Assembly (NCBI GenBank): GCA_044353165.1
Contig: JBILCM010000074.1
Coordinates: forward strand, 1 to 10,729
DNA: 10,729 nt
DNA from: JBILCM01 sp044353165
Lineage (GTDB): Bacteria > Bacillota > Bacilli > Paenibacillales > YIM-B00363
Reading direction: 5' to 3'
Under the pieces are notes generated by a model. That model saw nothing but the letters and a program-made list of their open reading frames with translations, ran no database searches and had not been told where the DNA came from. This document shows positions 6,387 through 10,729 of the stretch, one piece after another. Position 1 is the first letter of the stretch. Every line of letters begins with the position of its first letter. Both the position numbers and the translations under genes were made by a program.

Positions 6387-7509
6387 ACTTTATCTAGAGG
6401 ATGGTACCTTGTTCGAAGGACAGTCATTCGGTGCTGAAGGCAGTCAGATTGGCGAAGTGGTGTTCAATACAGGGATTACAGGATACCAAGAGGTTTTAAG
6501 CGATCCCTCTTATTGTGGACAGTTCGTCACCATGACGTATCCTTTGATTGGAAACTACGGCATCACTCGTGATGATTTTGAAGCGGTGCGCCCTTATGTA
6601 CACGGATTTATCGTGAAACGCAGTGAAGAAGTGCCTAGCAATTGGCGAGCCCAATACAGTCTGGGTACGTTATTGAAAGAATTTGGCGTCATTGGGATTA
6701 GCGGGATTGACACACGCATGTTAACACGAAAAATTCGCAGTTTCGGCACGATGAAAGGCGTTCTGGCGACAGGTGACGTACCCCTCCAAGAGTTGAAAGC
6801 ACAATTGGATGCCGGCTCCTTGCTTCGAGACCAAGTCGCTCGTGTTTCTTCACCTAGTGTTTACAACGCGCCTGGTGCAGGTGAGCGAATTGTACTGGTC
6901 GATTTTGGCGCCAAAAGCGGCATTCTGCGCGACTTGACCCAACGTGGTTGTGACGTAGTTGTCGTACCGCATGACACAACAGCAGCAGCAATTATGCAAC
7001 TTCGCCCAGATGGGATCCTGTTGTCGAATGGACCCGGAGATCCTAAAGATGTGCCTCACGCCATTGAGATGATCCGCCAACTGCTCGGTGTATTGCCCAT
7101 TTTCGGAATCTGCTTAGGTCATCAATTGTTCGCACTCGCTTGCGGTGCGGACACGTCAAAACTAAAGTTCGGTCATCGTGGCGGAAACCATCCTGTGAAA
7201 GATTTGGTTTCGGGACGATGCTACATCACGTCTCAAAATCATGGTTATACCGTGAATGTGGATTCCATTGAACGGACGGACTTGATGACAACCCACATCA
7301 ACAATAACGATAAGACGATCGAAGGTTTGCGTCATCGCACGCACCCTGCGTTCTCCGTTCAATACCATCCGGAAGCCTCGCCTGGACCTTATGATTCAAG
7401 TTATTTATTCGATGATTTCTTAACAATGGTTCGCAACTTCCGTGCAGAACGACCGAAGACGGCTCGACAAACCGAGATGGAACTTATGGTTCGAGGAGTG
7501 AAACAATAG
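6376..7509 (+). CDS. carA: Carbamoyl phosphate synthase small (glutaminase) subunit, pyrimidine type
   Basis: A 377-residue protein (PyrAA in Bacillus naming). The N-terminal CPSase domain starts at LYLEDGTLFEGQSFG and contains NTGITGYQEV (31-40) and TYPLIGNYGI (54-63). The C-terminal class I glutamine amidotransferase domain, from about residue 170, has NGPGDP (218-223), the nucleophile C246 in GICLGHQ, and the H331/E333 pair in QYHPEASPGP. It releases ammonia from glutamine and channels it to CarB. The start is taken as TTG 6376 because of the spacing of AAGGGAG and the match to the family N-terminus; GTG 6367, three codons earlier, is possible. The gene overlaps pyrC by 11 bases. The tail after residue 358 is a little longer than in B. 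subtilis (about 364 aa) and ends directly against carB. Confidence 0.95.
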   Translation: MIAKLYLEDGTLFEGQSFGAEGSQIGEVVFNTGITGYQEVLSDPSYCGQFVTMTYPLIGNYGITRDDFEAVRPYVHGFIVKRSEEVPSNWRAQYSLGTLLKEFGVIGISGIDTRMLTRKIRSFGTMKGVLATGDVPLQELKAQLDAGSLLRDQVARVSSPSVYNAPGAGERIVLVDFGAKSGILRDLTQRGCDVVVVPHDTTAAAIMQLRPDGILLSNGPGDPKDVPHAIEMIRQLLGVLPIFGICLGHQLFALACGADTSKLKFGHRGGNHPVKDLVSGRCYITSQNHGYTVNVDSIERTDLMTTHINNNDKTIEGLRHRTHPAFSVQYHPEASPGPYDSSYLFDDFLTMVRNFRAERPKTARQTEMELMVRGVKQ

Positions 7510-10500
7510 ATGCCTAAAAATCAACAATTAAAGAAAATCCTTGTCATCGGGTCAGGGCCCATCGTGATTGGCCAAGCCGCCGAATTCGATTATGCAGGCA
7601 CGCAAGCTTGTCAGGCATTGAAAGAAGAAGGATATGAAGTCATTCTGATCAATAGCAATCCGGCAACGATCATGACCGACACCAATATGGCAGACAAGGT
7701 CTATATAGAGCCGATTACACTTGAGTTTGTCTCGAATATTATTCGCAAAGAACGGCCAGACGGGTTGTTGCCGACGTTGGGCGGACAGACCGGATTGAAC
7801 ATGGCTGTAGAGTTAGCAAGACACGGCGTCTTGGAGAAAGAGAACGTCAAGTTGCTAGGCACGCAATTAACTGCGATTGAGAAGGCGGAAGATCGTGATT
7901 TGTTCCGTCAGCTTATGTATGAATTGGAACAACCGATTCCAGAGAGTGTCATCGTCACGACCGTGCCTCAAGCGCTCGAATTCGGTAAAGAAATTGGTTA
8001 TCCGATCATTGTAAGACCCGCATACACATTGGGTGGCACAGGTGGTGGTATTGCGAATACCGAAGAGGAACTCGCGGAAATTGTCACCTCAGGCATTCGA
8101 TATTCTCCGATCGGTCAATGTTTGGTGGAACGCAGCATTGCGGGAATGAAAGAAATTGAATATGAAGTGATGCGCGATTCTAACGATAACTGTATCGTCG
8201 TATGTAACATGGAAAATTTCGACCCGGTCGGTGTTCATACGGGCGACAGCATCGTTGTGGCGCCGAGCCAGACGTTATCCGATCGCGAATATCAGATGCT
8301 CCGCGCGGCATCCTTAAAAATTATTCGGGCGCTCAATATTGAAGGCGGCTGTAATGTGCAGTATGCGCTTGACCCGCATTCCTATCAGTACTATGTCATA
8401 GAAGTCAACCCGCGCGTTAGCCGCTCATCAGCGCTCGCGTCGAAAGCAACAGGTTATCCAATTGCGAAGATGGCCGCCAAAATTGCGGTAGGATACACAT
8501 TGGATGAATTGATGAATCCGGTCACGGGACAGACGTATGCTTGTTTCGAACCTTCCCTTGACTACATCGTTTCGAAAATTCCGCGCTGGCCATTCGACAA
8601 GTTTGTAGATGCAAACCGTTTGCTAGGCACACAGATGAAAGCTACTGGTGAAGTGATGGCCATTGGCCGCACGTTCGAAGAATCCATCCACAAAGCGGTT
8701 CGTTCGCTCGAAATTGGTGTGCATCGCTTGTACTTGAAAGACGCTGAGAAATTGGATGATGAAACGTTGCGTCAACGTTTGATGAAACCCGATGATGAAC
8801 GACTCTTTCTCATTGCCGAAGCGTTCCGCAGAGGATGGGATATGCTTGAAGTGCAGCAACTCACGTCGATCGACTGGTGGTTTCTGCGTGCCATTGAAGG
8901 AATCATCGCCTTCGAACAACGCATTCGCGTTGAACCCTTGACCATTCCTTTTCTTCAAGAGGCCAAGCGCCAAGGATTTACCGATCGGGCGATTGCGGAA
9001 TTACGCCGCGAAGGTCATCAACAAACATGGATTGCCGAAGCGGATGTTCGTGCATTCAGGATCGAGAACAATCTCAAGCCGGTATACAAAATGGTCGACA
9101 CTTGCGCCGCTGAATTTGAAGCATCAACCCCTTATTATTATTCAACCTACGAGACGGAGAATGAAGTCATCCCTAGCGACAAGGAGAAAGTGGTTGTCCT
9201 AGGCTCGGGTCCGATTCGAATCGGTCAAGGCATTGAGTTTGATTATTCGACGGTGCATGCGGTGTGGGCGATCCAAGCTGCAGGTTATGAAGCCGTCATT
9301 ATCAATAACAACCCTGAGACGGTATCGACCGACTTTAACACATCCGATCGATTGTACTTTGAACCACTGTTTTTCGAAGACGTCATGAATGTCATCGAGC
9401 AAGAAAATCCGATTGGTGTCATCGTGCAATTCGGCGGCCAGACGGCGATCAATTTGGCGGGGCCATTGGCTCGCGCAGGAGTGAAGATTTTAGGCTCTGA
9501 TTTAGCATCGATTGACGCCGCGGAGGACCGCAAAAAATTCGAAGCGCTGCTGCGTTCCCTCAACATTGCGCAACCGCCCGGGACGACGGTCACCTCTGTC
9601 GATGAAGCAGCGGGTGCAGCTGAGAAACTCGGTTATCCGGTGCTTGTCCGCCCCTCCTATGTGTTGGGTGGTCGTGCGATGGAAATCGTCTATTCTGATA
9701 AGGATCTCTTGGGTTACATGGAGCGTGCCGTGAAGGTAAATCCTGAACATCCCGTGCTCATCGACCGTTACATGTTGGGCAAAGAAGTCGAAGTAGACGC
9801 CATCTGTGATGGGGAGACGGTGCTGGTACCCGGAATTATGGAGCATGTAGAGCGCGCAGGCGTTCATTCTGGCGATTCCATAGCGGTCTATCCTCCACAA
9901 ACGTTGTCTGCCGAAATGAAGGCGCAAATCGTCGAGATGGCCACAGACATTTCCAAAGCATTGAACGTGATTGGACTTGTCAATATCCAGTTCGTTATTT
10001 TCAAAGGGAAAATCTATATTATCGAAGTGAACCCGCGTTCCTCTCGAACGGTTCCTTTCTTAAGCAAAGTGACTGGCGTACCGATGGCGAATGTGGCCAC
10101 GAAAGTCATTCTGGGCAAAAAATTATCTGAATTGGGTTATTCCAATGGTCTGTGGGCTGAGGATGATCATGTGTCTGTGAAAGTGCCTGTCTTCTCTTTT
10201 GCTAAGTTGCGCCAAGTGGACACGATGCTCGGACCGGAGATGAAGTCGACCGGCGAGGTGATGGGAAGAGATTTGAACTTCTCCAAAGCTTTATACAAAG
10301 GGTTGATCGGTTCCGGCATGAAAATTCCAATGTCCGGTAATATGATCGTCACCGTCGCGGATAAAGACAAGGAAGAAGCGATTGATATTCTTCGCGGGTT
10401 TGTGGAGTTGGGGTATCGCTTATTCGCCACAGGCGGGACAGCGCAGGCGTTGACAGAAGCGAATATTCATGTGAGCCACGTGTTTAAGTTAAGTGAAGGC

Positions 10501-10729
10501 AGTCCGAATATTCTCGATATGATCCGCACGGGTCAAGCTCAGTTCGTCATTAATACGTTGACGAAAGGCAAGGCGCCAGAGCGCGACGGCTTCCGTATTC
10601 GCCGTGAAGCTGTGGAGAATGGTGTCGTTTGTATGACATCATTGGATACTGTAAGGGCGTTGCTGTCGATGCTGCAAGCGATCAACTTTTCTTCCACGCC
10701 GATGCCTGGGTTTTATGGTTCCAACACAT
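7510..10729 (+). CDS. carB: Carbamoyl phosphate synthase large subunit, pyrimidine type (3' end cut by window)
   Basis: The frame is open for 1073 codons to the right edge, against about 1071 residues for B. subtilis PyrAB, so the stop should lie at most a few codons outside. Two homologous ATP-grasp halves are present. In the carboxyphosphate half, GSGPIVIGQAAEFDY begins at residue 15, RPAYTLGGTGGG at 170, and EVNPRVSRSS at 298. In the carbamoyl phosphate half, GSGPIRIGQGIEFDY begins near 567, RPSYVLGGRAM at 714, and EVNPRSSRT at 839. An oligomerisation region lies between about 400 and 555. The C-terminal MGS-like allosteric domain begins near 940 (ATGGTA at 973-978) and is where UMP and PRPP or IMP act in relatives. 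ATG 7510 follows the carA stop with no gap, and GAGGAG at 7493-7498 serves as ribosome site. No frameshift was seen on reading. Placement in the pyr operon identifies the pyrimidine and not the arginine enzyme. Confidence 0.97.
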   Translation, partial: MPKNQQLKKILVIGSGPIVIGQAAEFDYAGTQACQALKEEGYEVILINSNPATIMTDTNMADKVYIEPITLEFVSNIIRKERPDGLLPTLGGQTGLNMAVELARHGVLEKENVKLLGTQLTAIEKAEDRDLFRQLMYELEQPIPESVIVTTVPQALEFGKEIGYPIIVRPAYTLGGTGGGIANTEEELAEIVTSGIRYSPIGQCLVERSIAGMKEIEYEVMRDSNDNCIVVCNMENFDPVGVHTGDSIVVAPSQTLSDREYQMLRAASLKIIRALNIEGGCNVQYALDPHSYQYYVIEVNPRVSRSSALASKATGYPIAKMAAKIAVGYTLDELMNPVTGQTYACFEPSLDYIVSKIPRWPFDKFVDANRLLGTQMKATGEVMAIGRTFEESIHKAVRSLEIGVHRLYLKDAEKLDDETLRQRLMKPDDERLFLIAEAFRRGWDMLEVQQLTSIDWWFLRAIEGIIAFEQRIRVEPLTIPFLQEAKRQGFTDRAIAELRREGHQQTWIAEADVRAFRIENNLKPVYKMVDTCAAEFEASTPYYYSTYETENEVIPSDKEKVVVLGSGPIRIGQGIEFDYSTVHAVWAIQAAGYEAVIINNNPETVSTDFNTSDRLYFEPLFFEDVMNVIEQENPIGVIVQFGGQTAINLAGPLARAGVKILGSDLASIDAAEDRKKFEALLRSLNIAQPPGTTVTSVDEAAGAAEKLGYPVLVRPSYVLGGRAMEIVYSDKDLLGYMERAVKVNPEHPVLIDRYMLGKEVEVDAICDGETVLVPGIMEHVERAGVHSGDSIAVYPPQTLSAEMKAQIVEMATDISKALNVIGLVNIQFVIFKGKIYIIEVNPRSSRTVPFLSKVTGVPMANVATKVILGKKLSELGYSNGLWAEDDHVSVKVPVFSFAKLRQVDTMLGPEMKSTGEVMGRDLNFSKALYKGLIGSGMKIPMSGNMIVTVADKDKEEAIDILRGFVELGYRLFATGGTAQALTEANIHVSHVFKLSEGSPNILDMIRTGQAQFVINTLTKGKAPERDGFRIRREAVENGVVCMTSLDTVRALLSMLQAINFSSTPMPGFYGSNT

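Noticed and set aside
9502..9927. Minus-strand open frame of 141 codons opposite carB.
   Set aside because: It is histidine- and arginine-rich as expected for the antisense of a conserved coding region, and carB is continuous and conserved here.
1..10729. Search for mobile elements, CRISPR arrays, tRNA/rRNA genes, toxin-antitoxin or defence genes, or a novel gene cluster.
   Set aside because: None was seen. Apart from the roughly 300-bp regulatory gap, almost every base is in a recognised, intact housekeeping gene with uniform character, and there are no repeats or signs of transfer.

Overview
The window reads as ordinary low-to-mid GC Bacillota (Firmicutes, Bacillales-like) chromosome. Evidence for this is the pyrR-led pyrimidine operon with a PyrR-dependent attenuator, strong AGGAGG-type ribosome sites, sigma-A-like promoters, GTG/TTG starts, and proteins that align by eye with the Bacillus families YkuR/DapL, PatA, PyrR, PyrB, PyrC, PyrAA and PyrAB. 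Base composition is near balanced. An Alicyclobacillus-like or related lineage would fit, but the genus cannot be fixed from the sequence alone.

Left part (1-2110, + strand): the 3' end of an M20-family N-acetyl-diaminopimelate deacetylase gene (dapL type, cut by the left edge). It is tightly coupled to a gene for an exported protein with PQQ-like beta-propeller repeats followed by a copper-amine-oxidase-N-type 'stalk' domain. Centre (2123-3292, - strand): a PatA-type class I aminotransferase gene that converges on the propeller gene. DapL and PatA catalyse consecutive steps of the acetylase branch of diaminopimelate/lysine synthesis, so this side of the window has a cell-wall precursor/lysine theme.

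The roughly 300-bp gap at 3293-3591 is the regulatory centre. It holds divergent, interleaved promoters for patA (-) and the pyr operon (+). It also holds a complete PyrR attenuator: an anti-antiterminator (PyrR-binding) hairpin, a long-range antiterminator, and an intrinsic terminator just before pyrR.

Right part (3592-10729, + strand): pyrR-pyrB-pyrC-carA(pyrAA)-carB(pyrAB), closely packed with overlaps or very short gaps. It encodes the regulator and the enzymes from bicarbonate/glutamine to dihydroorotate. The right edge cuts carB at, or within a few codons of, its end. The uracil permease gene pyrP, which sits between pyrR and pyrB in B. subtilis, is absent, and no internal attenuators are seen, so the leader attenuator appears to control the whole visible operon.

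I found no undescribed system. The observations of most interest are the fully drawable attenuator, its use as the only attenuator, the interleaved divergent promoters, and the propeller-stalk protein set between two acetyl-DAP pathway genes.
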